64,000 nt of DNA from Delphinapterus leucas (GCF_002288925.2 NW_022098001.1:9435277-9499276); one strand, 5' to 3'; positions 48,358-60,894 are shown, counted from the first letter of the stretch. The notes: generated from the sequence alone by a model not told the origin. A program made the numbers and translations.

Positions 48358-51099
48358 TAACTATTTCTTTATTGTTGGAGTTTTTTCAATTTTTACCATT
48401 ACAAACAGCACTGCAGACAACATTCCTGTAAACGTCTTCATATTCACATGTATAAAAATGTTTTTGGAATGGCTGAGTAAGAGAGTATGAGCGTGTGTCA
48501 ATCTATATTCCTACTTCTCCCCATTTGGTTTGTTCAGACTTTGAAATTTTTGTCAGTCTGTTGATGACAAGTAGTATGTCATCATGCTGATGCCTTTATT
48601 TACGTTCACCTAGTTATTAGTAAGGTGGAACAACTTTTCACATGTTAACTATTCAGATATTTTGATCAGGATTGTAATGAACATATAGGTCAGTTTGAGA
48701 ATTGATGTCGTAACAATACTGTGTCTTCTGCTCCATGAACACAGTTTATCTCTGTTTAGTTATTCTTTCATTTCTCTCATTGATGATTTGTCATTTTCAG
48801 TGACAGGTCTTGAGTATATTTTGTGAAATTTATACCAAAGTATTTCATGTTCAAAATAATGCTATTGCTATAATATTTTTAAATTTAAAATTCCAAATTA
48901 TTTTTTAGAAAAATTTTTATTTTGAAATAATTAACATTCACAGGAAGTTGCAAAGATAGTAGAGAAGTCCCATGTACCCATCACCCAGTTTCCCCCAGTG
49001 GCTACACCTTACATTAACTATATACAATAGTAAAATCAGGAAATTGATATTGGTACAAGGTGTGTGTATAGTTCTACGCCATTTTGTCACATGTGTAGAT
49101 TCAAGTAACCAACACGATATTCAAGATGCACCACAAAGATATCCCTCGTGACTATAAGTCATATCCATCCAATTACCCATTATGATGTCTGTTAGCCATG
49201 GATCTGTTCCCCATTTAGAAAATTTTGTCGTTTTGAGAATGTTATATAAATAGAATCATACAATATGTGACTCTTTGAGACTGGCAGTTTTCACTCTACA
49301 TAAATACCCTTCAGATCCATCCACGTTGTTGTGTATATCCGTAGTTCGTCCTCTTTAACTGCTGAGCAGTGCTCTGTGGTACATTGTACCACATTTTAAC
49401 CATTCACTCATTAGAGGACATTTGAGTTGGTTTCTATTTTGGGCTATTACAATAAAATGCTAATGTAGTCACTCTTGCCTTCTTCTTCTCCTCCTCCTCC
49501 TTCTTCTTCTTTTATTTGCGTGCTTTTATTTAATAATAGCTTTACTGAAATTTAATTCACATACCATAAAATTCACACTGTTAAAATATACAATTTTGTG
49601 GTTTTAGTATATTTACGGAGTTGTGCAACCATCACTACTACTTAATTTTAGAACATTTTCATCACCTCCAAAAGAAACTGTACCCATTAGCAGTCACTCC
49701 CCTTTACTCCTTCCCTCTCAGCCTCTGGAAGCCACTAATCTACTTTCTATATCTGGACATTTCATGTAAATTAAATCATACAGCATGTGGCCTTTTATGG
49801 CTGGCTTCTTTCACTTAGCATGATATTTTCAAGGTTCATCCATTTTGTAGCATGTTTCACTACTTTATTCTGCTTACGGCCGACTAATATTGTACTATAT
49901 GGCTGTACTACAGTTTGCTTATCCATTCATCAGTTAATGTACTTTTTGGCTATTATTAATAATGCTGCTATGAACATTCTGTACAACCTTATGTATAGAC
50001 ATGTTTTTATTTTTCTTGGGACCTAGGAGTTGAATTGTTGGCTCCTTTTGAGGAACTGCCAAACTTCTGCAAAGCTACAGAACCATCTTGCTATCTTGAT
50101 TTTCACATGGTATATTTTTCCATTCCTTTACTGCCTACATCATTATATTTTAATTAAGTTTCCTGTAAATAGCATATAGTTGTGTCGTGGTGGTGTTTGG
50201 TTTTAGTCTACTCTATGAATTTCTGTTTTTTAATTGGTGTATTTAGTCTGTGTATCTTTAATATCATTATTGATATGTTAGTTCTTAACTCTGCCATTTT
50301 ATTTTTTGTTTTATTTGTTCCCTGTTTCTTTTGTTCTATTTCCTTTGTCTCGCATTCCTGTGGATTTACTTGAACATTTCTTAGAATTTCATTTTGCTGT
50401 ATCTCTGTTTGGATATTTCAGTGGTTGCTTTAGATATCACATTATACATGCATAACTTATCGCAGTCTATTGGTGTTGACATTTTACCAGATTGAGTCTA
50501 GAAACTACCTCCCTTTAAGTCTCTTTCCCCTCACCTGTTTATAATTATCCTAACTATTTCTCAACATATATTGAGAACCACATCAGACAATTGTATAATT
50601 TTTGCTTCAACCATCAAACATAAATCAGGAAACTCAAGGTGAAAAGTCTACTGTATTTACCCTTACTTTTGCTCTTGCTATTTTTCTTCCTTTTTGATGT
50701 TCCAAGATTTATTATTTTCTTCTTTCTTTTTTCCCTGTAAGTAAGGTATTGTTTCTCACTTACTGCTTTCAAAATTCTTTTCTTTGTCTTTAGTTTTCAG
50801 AATTTTGATTATGATGTGTCTTGTGTAGATTTCTTTGGGTTGATTCTGTTTGAACATTACTCAAGTTCTTGAGTCTGTATGTTTATATCTTTTGCCAACT
50901 TTGGAAGAGGGGAATTTATATTCATATTATATATGTGTGTGTATATATGTATATATACACTTTCTTTATGATCGATATTCATGAACCCTTGGATACCTTA
51001 TAGCTTCATTTCTGAGAGATTTTTATTTTTTTCAGTCTTTTTTTAAGTTCAGTAAACTGTCATTTTACACTGGCTTTTAAAATTTTTTTATCTGTTTCT
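48358..51099 (-). mobile_element. Old L1M fragments, antisense, nearly continuous
   Basis: Successive blocks read as antisense ancient L1. 48360-48700 has CCATTACAAACAGCACTGCA. 48900-49470 has GTACCCATCACCCAGTTTCC and GAATCATACAATATGTGACT. 49530-50110 has AATAGCTTTACTGAAATTTA and TGGCTGGCTTCTTTCACTTA. 50110-51099 is T-rich and probably antisense ORF2. More than one element may be present, since the 3'-UTR-like signal occurs twice. A (TTC)n run is at about 49480-49512. Confidence 0.55.
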
Positions 51100-51727
51100 G
51101 TTCTGAGTTTTTTTTTAACATCTTTATTGGCGTATAATTGCTTTACAGTGGTGTGTTAGTTTCTGCTTTATAACAAAATGAAACAGCTATACATAAACAT
51201 ATATCCCCATATCTCCTCCCTCTTGCATCTCCCTCCCACCCTCCCTATCCCACCCCTCTAGGTGGTCACAAAACACCGAGCTGATCTCCCTGTGCTATGT
51301 GGCTGCTTCCCACTAGCTAGCTATTTGACGTTTGGTAGTGTATATATGTCAATGCCACTCTCTTACTTCACCCCAGCTTACCCTTTCCCCTCCCAGTGTC
51401 CTCAAGTCCATTCTCTACTTCTGCATCTTTATTCCTGTCCTGCCCCAAGTCCTTCAGAACCCTTTTTTTTTTTATTAGATTCCATATATATGTGTTAGCA
51501 TGTGTTATTTGTTTTTCTCTTTCTGACTTACTTCACTCTGTATGACAGCCTCTAGGTCCATCCACCTCACTACAAATAACTCAATTTCATTTCTTTTTAA
51601 TGGCTAATATTCCATTGTATATATGTGCCACATCTTCTTTATCCATTCATCTGTCGATGGACACTTAGGTTGCTTCCATTTCCTGGCTATTGTAAATAGA
51701 GCTGCAGTGAACACTGTGGTACATGAC

Positions 51728-51827
51728 NNNNNNNNNNNNNNNNNNNNNNNNNNNNNNNNNNNNNNNNNNNNNNNNNNNNNNNNNNNNNNNNNNNNNNNNN
51801 NNNNNNNNNNNNNNNNNNNNNNNNNNN
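51728..51827. other. Assembly gap (100 N)
   Basis: Exactly 100 N, the usual placeholder for a gap of unknown size. It lies inside L1 sequence. Compared with the other L1 copies here, a few hundred bases of the ORF2 end are missing between the flanks. Confidence 0.97.
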
Positions 51828-52559
51828 ATTAGTGATATTGAACATCCTTTCATGTGTTTGTTGGCAATCTGTATTATCTTCTTTGGAGAAATGTCTGTTT
51901 GGGTCTTCTGCCCATTTTTGGATTGGGTTGTTTGGTTTTTTTGATATTGAGCTGCATGAGCTGCTTGTAAATTTTGGAGATTAATCCTTTGTCAGTTGCT
52001 TCATCTGCAAATATTTTCTCCCATTCTGAGGGTTGTCTTTTCATCCTGTTTATGCTTTCCTTTGCTGTGCAAAAGCTTTTAAGTTTCATTAGGTCCCATT
52101 TGTTTATGTTTGTTTTTATTTCCATTTCTCTAAGAGGTGGGTCAAAAAGGATCTTGCTGTGATTTATGTCATACAGTGTCCTGCCTATGTTTTCCTCTAA
52201 GAGTTTGATAGTGTCTGGCCTTACATTTAGGTCTTCAATCCATTTTCAGTTTATTTTTGTGTATGGTGTTAGGGAGTGTTCTAATTTCATTCTTTTACAT
52301 GTAGCTGTCCAGTTTTCCCAGCACCACTTATTGAAGAGGCTGTCTTTTCTCCATTGTATATTCTTGCCTCCTTTATCAAAGATAAGGTGACCATATGTGC
52401 GTGGGTTTATCTCTGGGCTTTCTTTCCTGTTCCATTGATCTGTATTTCTGTTTTTGTGCCAGTACCATAGTATCTTGATTACTGTAGCTTTGTAGTATAG
52501 CCTGAAGTCAGGGAGCCTGGCTCCTCCAGCTCCATTTTTCTCTTTCAAGATTGCTTTGG

Positions 52560-52923
52560 GGACCTCCCTGGTAGTGCAGTGGTTAAGAATCCCCCTGCCA
52601 ATGCAGGGGACACGGGTTTGAGCTCTGGTCTGGAAAGATCCCACATACTGCGGAGCAGCTAAACCTGTGTGCCACAACTACTGAGCCTGCACTCTACAGC
52701 CCACAAGCCACAACTAGTGAAGCCCACGAGCCACAACTACTGAAAGCCCGCACGCCTAGAGCCTGTGCTCCGGGACAAGAGAAGCCACTGCAATGAGAAA
52801 CCCATGCACCGCAACAAAGAGTAGCCATTGCTCACTGCAATTAGAGAAAGCCTGCGTGCAGCAACAAAGACCCAACTCAGCCAAAAAGAATAAATATATT
52901 TAAAATAAATAAAGTAAAAAAAA
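52560..52923 (+). mobile_element. CHR-type SINE, long form, nested in L1
   Basis: GGACCTCCCTGGTAGTGCAG start, AACTCAGCCAAAAAGAATAA tail. Target duplication AAGATTGCTTTGG at 52547-52559 and 52924-52936, which is L1 sequence. Confidence 0.95.
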
Positions 52924-53189
52924 AAGATTGCTTTGGCTATTTGGTGTTCCTGAGTTTCTGCATTTATGATTTGGAGTATTTCATATATGAAAATGTTTCT
53001 GTAGGGATATTTTATCCACTTTGGACTCCTATGTTAGAGTTTTCCTCTGATTCATGATTAGATTTCTTGGACAGTAGTGTCATCAGCTAAAATATTGGAG
53101 TTCTCATTTTCTGTTTTATTCTTGTAATGGTTTTATATGCATATCACCTGCCATTTTCTGCTCATTTTGAAATGTCTTATATTTTCCTC

Positions 53190-53860
53190 AACCACCAATA
53201 ATAGGGAGCAATCAGAACTCTTATACACTATGGATGGGAGTGTACATTGATAGTCACTTTAGAAAACAATTTGACTTTATCCAGTAAATTAAAAGATGCA
53301 CTTAGCCTTCAACTTATCAAATCTCCTTGAATAATTTATGGACACAAATATCAGGAGACATGCACATGGTTTATAGCACCCATGGCATTCTATAGCAAAA
53401 AATCAGAAGCTACTCAAATGTCTGTTAACAGGAGACTGGAAAAATAAATTCATGTAGTAGGATACTGTGCTGTGATGGAAAACAAATAAACTAACCACAA
53501 TAATAAACATAGATGTATAGCAGGAGTATAATGTTGAGTGGAAAATTTGCAAATGAATAGAACCAGTGAATTCTGCTTATATAAAGTTAAAATTCATATA
53601 AAACTAATCAGTACAAATGTGGGAAACTATAAATAAGAAAAAGGAATGATAAACGTAAAAATTCAGTATAGCGGTTACCTTCATGGGTTGGGTGGAGATA
53701 GATGACGGGATTGGAGAGTGACACAAAGGGGAGCAGAGGTACTGGTGGTATTGCATTTCTTAAGCTTTGGTGGTATTGTTGTTATTCATATCTTATGTGA
53801 GTGTTATAAATGTTTTTGTAAGTATTTAGTATATAATAACATTTTTATATGAATTATGCT
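53190..53860 (+). mobile_element. Old L1M fragment, sense
   Basis: ATGGATGGGAGTGTACATTG, CACTTTAGAAAACAATTTGA, CTACTCAAATGTCTGTTAAC and GCGGTTACCTTCATGGGTTG are typical of an ancient L1 ORF2 end and 3' UTR. Confidence 0.6.
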
Positions 53861-56310
53861 ACCAAAAATTATCATATTTTCAGAAGCTTATCTTTGGTTG
53901 ATGTATTCTATCATCCGGAGGTTGAGGGTATTTCCAGTACCCTCAGGGAATGAGAATCAGGGAAGACATAAGAGTGAGAAAATAGGAAGAGGTGTCTGTA
54001 AAATCTTGCTTCTACTGAATCAGTTCTTCAGTGTGGCTTCACATATTTTTGTAGATGTATTGTGAGTTCTTTAACCATGGAGCAAATATATACACATATA
54101 TATCCCATGTATGGAAATGAAATGTTACTAAACAAATATAATTATTTTTGGATTATTTATTTTAACAATTTCTGCAGTTATTTCCCTTCCAGTGGTTTAG
54201 GTGATAAATGATAGATCAAATAATACAAAAGCTGATTTCCCCCTCAAACCAACTATGCATCTGGCCCAATCTATGTAATCTGACAAAAAACAGAGTTCAC
54301 TAAATAAAAATCCTCTCATTTACCTTCTCCAGTCCCTTGAGTCAAGTCCATGTCTGCCTGAGCTGCTTAAATGTGATCCTAAGTTGGTAGGCTCAGGAAG
54401 GAAATATATTTGAAGGGTTGATGTAGGGAGAAAAAAATAGAATGTTGTCTAACATGTATGCTTGGAGCTCTTTTCTGATTCCACCTGTGGCACATGAATA
54501 ACTCCACCAATCAGATGAGTCTCACGTGAGTCTGCTGCATTTTCTACTAATGTGGCCTAAATAGTCTCTCAAAAGAGCTTCCCCTCCTAATCCTTTTCCT
54601 GCTTCTTTCACCAGACTTTTACTGATCATCTACTACATAGAGTTTTATTGATCATCTATTCATATTGATCCCTACTACATATGCTAGGGGTATGAATATA
54701 ATTTACATATAGTGTAAGGATAGATAGATACACACATACACTTAACTGAAAAGAATATAAACAAAAACTGAAATCCCAGAAAATGAGGAATTAATTATTT
54801 GTGAGGGAAAGGTAAAGGATCTCAAAGAAAAGGTAAATTTGAGTTAGTCTTAAATAGTAGGATTTTAACAAATGATTCTAAATATATACTTATTGAATAA
54901 AGGATATAGAAGTAAGGAGGATATAAAGATCTCTTACTGTATGCTAAACGCTTAGGAAGAACTTCACAGCTCTCTAAATGTCATCCCAAGTATTTTCAGT
55001 TTGCTTAGATATATGATAAACATATTGTCTGAAACAAAAGTTGAAATATACAGTGTGATGAGGGTAGAGAAAATCTGAAATTGCTGCTTTTTCAGAAAAT
55101 TCAGGATGTATCTTTATATCGTCCATATTATACTTCAGTTATGGAAATGCAAATGTCCTTAAGTGATCTTCTGACCTGTCCATATCTGTCAACTGGTAAC
55201 TGCTAACAGGGTTAGGTACAAATGTTGACATTCGTTTTGTAGGGTGAATAATCCTAAAGAAAACATAGGAATTCTACTTCTGAATATTCTTATTTTACAC
55301 AATAAACATATTGCCATCACTTATTAGTAACTACAAATTTTGCACATGCATTTATTTTAACACAGAAAGTGTAAGCTAAGGAAGACCAGTAGAGTCAACA
55401 TTTGTTCCAGGATTTTATTGTCAATGAAGACGTATGAGGAAATGTTGGAAAAAGTGAATATGGGAAACTCATAATTTTTTTTGTAACGTGAAAATGTATC
55501 CTCTGAAAAAAATCACTTACTATGAAAAATATTGGATTTCCCTAGGTAACCATGGGCATGACTCATAACCCTCTTAACCTCAAATTCATCTATCAGCTAG
55601 TGGTGATGATATTAATCTCATATGATTTGAGAGGGATTCATTGAAATGATATGAATAGAAGAACATGTAAGGTATTCCACTATACAATTGTAAGGTATCA
55701 TTTGATCTGAGATAACATAGTATAGTGGTTAGGAGTGCAGTTTCTAGAGTCAGACTGCCTGGTTTTGAATCCTAGCCTTATCATCGATCAGTTCTAATAT
55801 CTCAGGGAAACCAGTTCACTTCCAAAAACCTCATTTTTTTTTTTCAGGAAAATGGAAATAGTAATAGAAATTACATCACAGGGTAGAATTAAATATAGTA
55901 TGTGAAGAATAATACATGTCATAAAGTAAATGTTAGTTATTATCTTTTTAATATTGTAGCAGTAATTGGTCTTCTTTATAATAAAAATACTAATATCAAT
56001 TATATCCTTCATCTCTCATTCTTATAAAGGAATCAAATGAAACTAGGTAATCTGAAGAAAGTTATGACAGGAGAATCAATCTCATGGAAAACTTTCATGT
56101 AGTTTAATATCAAATACTTAAAATGAACAGTGGCAAATTCATTAACAAAGGATCAGTAAAATTTTAAATGGCAAAAAACAAGGTTAAAATACAAATTGGG
56201 AAAACATAAAATGTATGATATGTTATAAAAATAAATCATAAATACTCTTAACAAAAAAATAGGGCAAAGGGCATCAACAGGCAATTCTCAAAAGAAATAC
56301 AAATGATTAA
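53861..56310. other. Intron sequence, one MIR
   Basis: A sense MIR at about 55715-55850 (ATAGTATAGTGGTTAGGAGT, CAGACTGCCTGGTTTTGAAT). A local duplication around TGATCATCTA at 54620-54660. The rest is not recognised. Confidence 0.45.
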
Positions 56311-56323
56311 AAGCATTAAAAGG

Positions 56324-56535
56324 GGGCTTCCTTGGTGGCGCAGTGGTTGAGAGTCCGCCCGCCGATGCAGGGGACACGGGTTCGTGCCCCGGTCCGGAAA
56401 GATCCCACATGCCGCGGACCGGCTAGGCCCGTGAGCCATGGCCACTGAGCCTGCGCGTCTGGAGCCTGTGCTCCGCAACGGGAGAGGCCACAACAGAGAG
56501 AGGCCCGCGTACCGCAAAAAGAAAAAAAAAAAAAG
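56324..56535 (+). mobile_element. CHR-type SINE, short form
   Basis: GGGCTTCCTTGGTGGCGCAG start, GCCCGCGTACCGC plus A-rich tail. Perfect target duplication AAGCATTAAAAGG at 56311-56323 and 56536-56548. Confidence 0.97.
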
Positions 56536-56548
56536 AAGCATTAAAAGG

Positions 56549-57720
56549 TGTTCAACCTCAGTAGTAACCAAAGACATGTAGACTGGCAAAGAAGAAAATA
56601 TCCAGTATTGGTTGAGGGTATAAGGAAGAGGCCTGCAAATTCATGCATTATTGGAGAAAGTGTAAAATGGTGCTTTGTTTCTGAAGGACAATTTGACAAC
56701 TTTTATTGTTTAAAATGTTCGTTCTTTTTAATCCGGCAGATAGACTTCTAGACATTTATTCTAAAGGAGAGAATTTTAAAAGTGCAGAAAGATGTTTGTA
56801 TACAGCATTGTTTATAATAGTAAAAATTTTAAATGACTTAAATTTCTAATAGCAGGTATTGGTTAAATCATCTATGGTACATTCCTTTACTAGAATATTA
56901 TTCACCTGTTGAACTGATAATGTAGTTTATTCTTTAATCATTCAACAAATATTTGAGTGTATGAGACCATTCAGGGCTTCTCTGATGGCACAGTGCTTAA
57001 GAATCTGCCTGCCAATGCAGGGAACACGGGTTCAAGCCCTGGTCCGGGAATATCCCACATGCCACGGAGCAACTAAGCCCATGTGCCACAACTACTGAGC
57101 CTGCGCTCTAGAGCCCAAGAGCCACAACTACTGAGCCCACGTGCCACAACTACTGAAGCTCGCATGCCTAGAGCCCATGCTCCGCAACAAGAGAAGCCAC
57201 TGCAATGAGAAGCCCGCACACAGCAAGGAAGAGTAACCTCCGCTCGCTGCAACTAGAGAAAGCCCGTGTGCAGCAATGAAGACCCAACACAGCCAAAAAT
57301 AAAATTAAATAAAATTTTTAAAAAAGACCATTCATCCAGTGAAAATGATGATGTAATTTATGCATTCCATCATCCAACAAATATTTAAGTATATACTCTG
57401 TGTTCTGCAGTAGGCATACTTGGTGAATGATACAAAGACTCTGCCCTTATATTCCTGTTCTTTATTCACAGAGAAATGTTTTCATGATATTTTTCATGAA
57501 AAAGCAGATTTTAAAAGAGCTTGTATACTGTGATTCCATTTATATGAAATTTAGGTAATAAAATATCAATATTCAAGTTATAGATTATATCTAAGCATTT
57601 GCCTACTGAGAAGTTTGGATGGATGTTCATGAAAATGTAGTGGTTTTTCTTGGAAGCTAGAATTTGGAGATGATTATTACATTCTACTTTATAATTTCTC
57701 TCATTTATTTTTTAATATTT
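56549..57720 (+). mobile_element. Old L1M fragment, sense, interrupted by SINE
   Basis: GTTCAACCTCAGTAGTAACC, AATTTGACAACTTTTATTGT, GTGATTCCATTTATATGAAA and similar words of an ancient L1 ORF2 end. The SINE at 56974-57324 splits it. Confidence 0.5.
56974..57324 (+). mobile_element. CHR-type SINE, long form
   Basis: GGGCTTCTCTGATGGCACAG start, repeated CCACAACTACTGAGCC blocks, AGCCAAAAATAAAATTAAA tail. Perfect target duplication AGACCATTCA at 56964-56973 and 57325-57334. Confidence 0.96.
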
Positions 57721-57916
57721 TTATATTAGTATGAAAGAAATTAAAGATCATAACAGTAGAATATGTCATATTCATGACATTGACTTGATGAAACCTTGTG
57801 GTGCGGTGCTTACCACAAAATATTTTTTCATATGATGTTATGACTTCTGAACTGTAAGTTTATGTTAATATAGTGTTACCCATTTTTTGGAATAATTTAA
57901 TTTAATATAATTACAG

Positions 57917-58015
57917 GATGGAATCAAACAGTATCCAAGTACTTCAGGATCTGCTATCAAAACAGCTGCTTTAATCAGTGACCCAGGTTTAGGCCTGCAA
58001 GCATACGGCCAACAG
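57917..58015 (+). CDS. RGS22: RGS22 internal exon 10 of 10 in window (start of C-terminal tail)
   Basis: The exon is 33 codons, phase 0 at both ends, with acceptor ATAATTACAG and a strong donor CAG|GTAAGC. It begins DGIKQYPSTSGSAIKTAALI and ends LGLQAYGQQ. DGIKQY and GLQ.YG.Q match the human tail as I remember it, but the serine/threonine-rich middle differs more than in other exons. That fits a linker beyond the RGS boxes. The preceding intron is 11.5 kb. The remaining tail exon(s), expected to carry a glutamate-rich coil, are not visible up to 64000. Confidence 0.9.
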
Positions 58016-59329
58016 GTAAGCAGGAAAGATATCACTTCTTCTGTAGAGCATTGGATAGCAGAATGCAATAACTGAGTCATTTTATAGTAGTAAAGTTGTG
58101 TTTGTTTGAAAATGAGGCTAAAATTATATCACTAAGAGAGATTGGAAAAGAATTTCCTTGAGCCTTCAGAGAACATTAAAATTTCAGCTGATCCTGGACA
58201 ACATACTCCGGGGAAATGATTTCTTGATACATATGAAGAAGATTTTAGTGGCAGAAGTTGAAATAACTATCTTATTGGAAAAGAGATAATGATATAGAAT
58301 AAGAATATATATAGGTTGGTATCTTCTTGGGTCAAGAAAAGAAAGAATGTCAGATGCTAGTTTCAGTTTTTTAAATCTTTGAAGTGGTCATAAAATTGAC
58401 TAATACATCATCATCAACTAATACATGTAGAGTTTTTATGTTTATATTTACATTTATAACATACATTAATATCATGTCCCAGAAATTTCATGTTTAATTT
58501 ATGTCCATTTTTAAAGACTGGTATTGAAATTGTTTGTATCATATGATAATACTAGCTTAAGAAACAATCTTTTTGATACTTGAGAATGTCAAATGTGTTC
58601 AGCTACCCAGCTAAGATAACCAATAGACTACAAAGATATTATTAAGAGAAGAGAAATGTCCAATTTTGTGGAACCGTATATTGAAAAAGACATGTCTAAG
58701 AGTGCGTGATACCTAATAATGCCATTTGGAAGTACATTTATTAGCAAATGACTAGCATTAAGTTTCAGAAACACTGTGTAAAAATAAAGGGAGGAGATGT
58801 GGAATTAGAGATACTAGGCTTCTAATTTTTATTCTGTCACTTACAAGTCAGTATTACTTTGAAGCCTTAAAAAAAATCACTTCTCCTTTGATCCTGTTTC
58901 CTTATCTGTTAAAGAGAGAAAGAGAGAGAAAGGAATGATGATGATGATGGTGGTGGTGGTGGTGGTGGTGATATCCTGTCATATATCTCAAGACTTTTGT
59001 AAGAAACTAAAAAGCTTTTGGAAACAAAAAGCATTTTATAAATATAAATTATTCTTATTCTTATTGCTATTAAGGTACACATGTTGAATTACTCTAGTAA
59101 TTGGTAAAATAATAATACACTATGATTTTGCAAGTGTGGCTGCTCTGTATATGCATCTGTTTCAGGTAGATTTTGCACACTGAAGAATGGTAATTGATCC
59201 AAAAGCATAATTCCCCCCCCCAAAGAAAAACTTGGATCTTTCCTAAGCACCTAAACTCATAGTCAAATTGAATGTATAAATGTGACTGAATAGCTGTCAA
59301 GAAATCTATAAAACTTTTTCAACATTGAT
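58016..59329. other. Start of RGS22 intron after the last in-window exon
   Basis: Nothing recognised except a trinucleotide microsatellite (58935-58970). No further RGS22 exon is visible. Confidence 0.5.
58935..58970 (+). repeat. (ATG)n(GTG)n microsatellite
   Basis: Five ATG units run directly into seven GTG units. Confidence 0.96.
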
Positions 59330-60493
59330 TCACTGAGAAGGAGTACACCAAAACACTCACATCCCTGCCCCACCAACCTAGGGCCAGGGAGTTTAAAACT
59401 TTACATCAAGGGCCTAGACAGCCCCAAGACCACAGCAGCCCCACAGCCAGCTGTAAGACCTAACCCACCAACTCATAGACCGGCACCATCCTGGGATGCC
59501 CTGGGACATAGCCCCACCAATCAGCAAGCCTACATTAGCTCCAAAACCAGTCTCATGACCCAGTCCTGCCAACCGGTAGACCAAGACCAGGACTTCCCTG
59601 ACCTTGCAGCCAGCTGTGCCAGGACCTAGCCTCCCTACCAGTGGCTGACAGCCCGTACACAAGGCAGGTCCTGGCAACCAACCAGACAGGGCCAGCCACG
59701 CCTACCAGCACACCTGTAGAAGTCAGCCTGCCACAACAGAAGGACCCAGGCAGTCCACAGAGAGAGCATCCCTAAATCATATAGGTCTGGTGACCAGACA
59801 GGAGTGCACTTCTGGCCCCATAGTATGTTTCCTACATAAGACCACTTCTCTAATATCAGGAAACATAACCAACCTACAAAATGCATAGAAATGAAACAGT
59901 GAATAGTCAAAATGAGGTGACAAAGAAATATGTTCCAAACAGAGGAATAAGATAAAACTCCAGAAGAAGAACTAAGTGGAGATAAGCAATCTACTCAATA
60001 AAGAGTTTAAGATAATGATCATGAAGATGCTCAAAGAACTTGGGAGAAGAATGGATGAGCAGAGTTAGAAGTTTTTAACAAAGTTAGAAAATATAAAGAT
60101 GAACCAAACAGAGCTGAAAAATGCAATAATTGAAATTAAAAATACTCTAGAAGAAATCAACAAAATGATACAGAGGAACAGATCAGTGAACTGAAAGAAT
60201 AGTGGAAATCACTGAAGTGGAACAGAAAAAAGAAAAAAAATGTTTTAATAAGGACAGTTTAAGAAACTTCTGGGACAACATCAACCACACTAACATTCAC
60301 ATTATAGAGGTCCCAGAAGGAGAAGAAAGAGAGAGAAAGGGGTGGAGAACTTATTTGAACACATAATAGCTGAAAATTTCCCTAACCTGGGAAAGGAAAT
60401 AGACATCCAGGTCTGGGAAGCACAGAGTCCCAAACAGGATCAAACCAAAGAGGACTGTAACAAGACATGTTCTATTTAAAATGGCAAAAATTA

Positions 60494-60638
60494 GGCCTTT
60501 CTCACCTTCTAAGATGGCTTGCACTCTGTCTGTGGAATGTGTTTCTCCCAAGGCCGCTCTCACCTTCTGAGATGGCCCACATTCTGTCTGTGGATGTGTT
60601 TCTCTCTAAATAAACCCACTTCTTATCTAAAATAAAAT
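60494..60638 (+). mobile_element. Short retroposed LTR-like fragment inside L1
   Basis: A 145-bp insert flanked by AAAATGGCAAAAATTA (60478-60493) and AAAATGACAAAAATTA (60639-60654). It holds two tandem copies of a 58-nt unit (CTCACCTTCTAAGATGGC..TCTGTCTGTGG..), then AATAAA, CCCACTTCTTATC and an A-rich end. It looks like the R/polyadenylation part of an endogenous retroviral LTR. The family is not identified. Confidence 0.6.
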
Positions 60639-60687
60639 AAAATGACAAAAATTAAACATAAAAAGAGACTATTAAAAGCATCAAGGA

Positions 60688-60894
60688 GGGCTTCCCTTGT
60701 GGTGCAGTGGTTGGGAGTCCGCCTGCCAACGCAGGGGACACAGGTTCGTGCCCTGGTCCGGGAGGATCCCACATTCTGCGGAGCGGCTGGGCCCGTGGGC
60801 CATGGCCACTGGGCCTGCATGTCCAGAGCCTGTGCTCTGCAACGGGAGAGGCCACAGCAGTGAGAGGCCCATGTACCGCAAAAAAAAAAAAAAA
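60688..60894 (+). mobile_element. CHR-type SINE, short form, nested in L1
   Basis: GGGCTTCCCTTGTGGTGCAG start, GCCCATGTACCGC plus poly-A. Target duplication AGCATCAAGGA (60677-60687) and AGCTCAAGGA (60895-60904). Confidence 0.95.

Larger units (their letters stand above)
51111..52945 (-). mobile_element. L1, 5'-truncated, antisense, with gap and nested SINE
   Basis: TTTTTAACATCTTTATTGGC start, through the ORF2 C-terminus, to ..GATTGCTTTGGCTATTTGG. Target duplication GTTCTGAGTTT (51100-51110) and GTTCCTGAGTTT (52946-52957), differing by one base. It is interrupted by an N run at 51728-51827 and a SINE at 52560-52923. Confidence 0.92.

Noticed and set aside
59414..59910. Antisense frames rich in Gly, Leu and Trp
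   Set aside because: They lie in the GC-richer L1 5' UTR and are reading-frame shadows.
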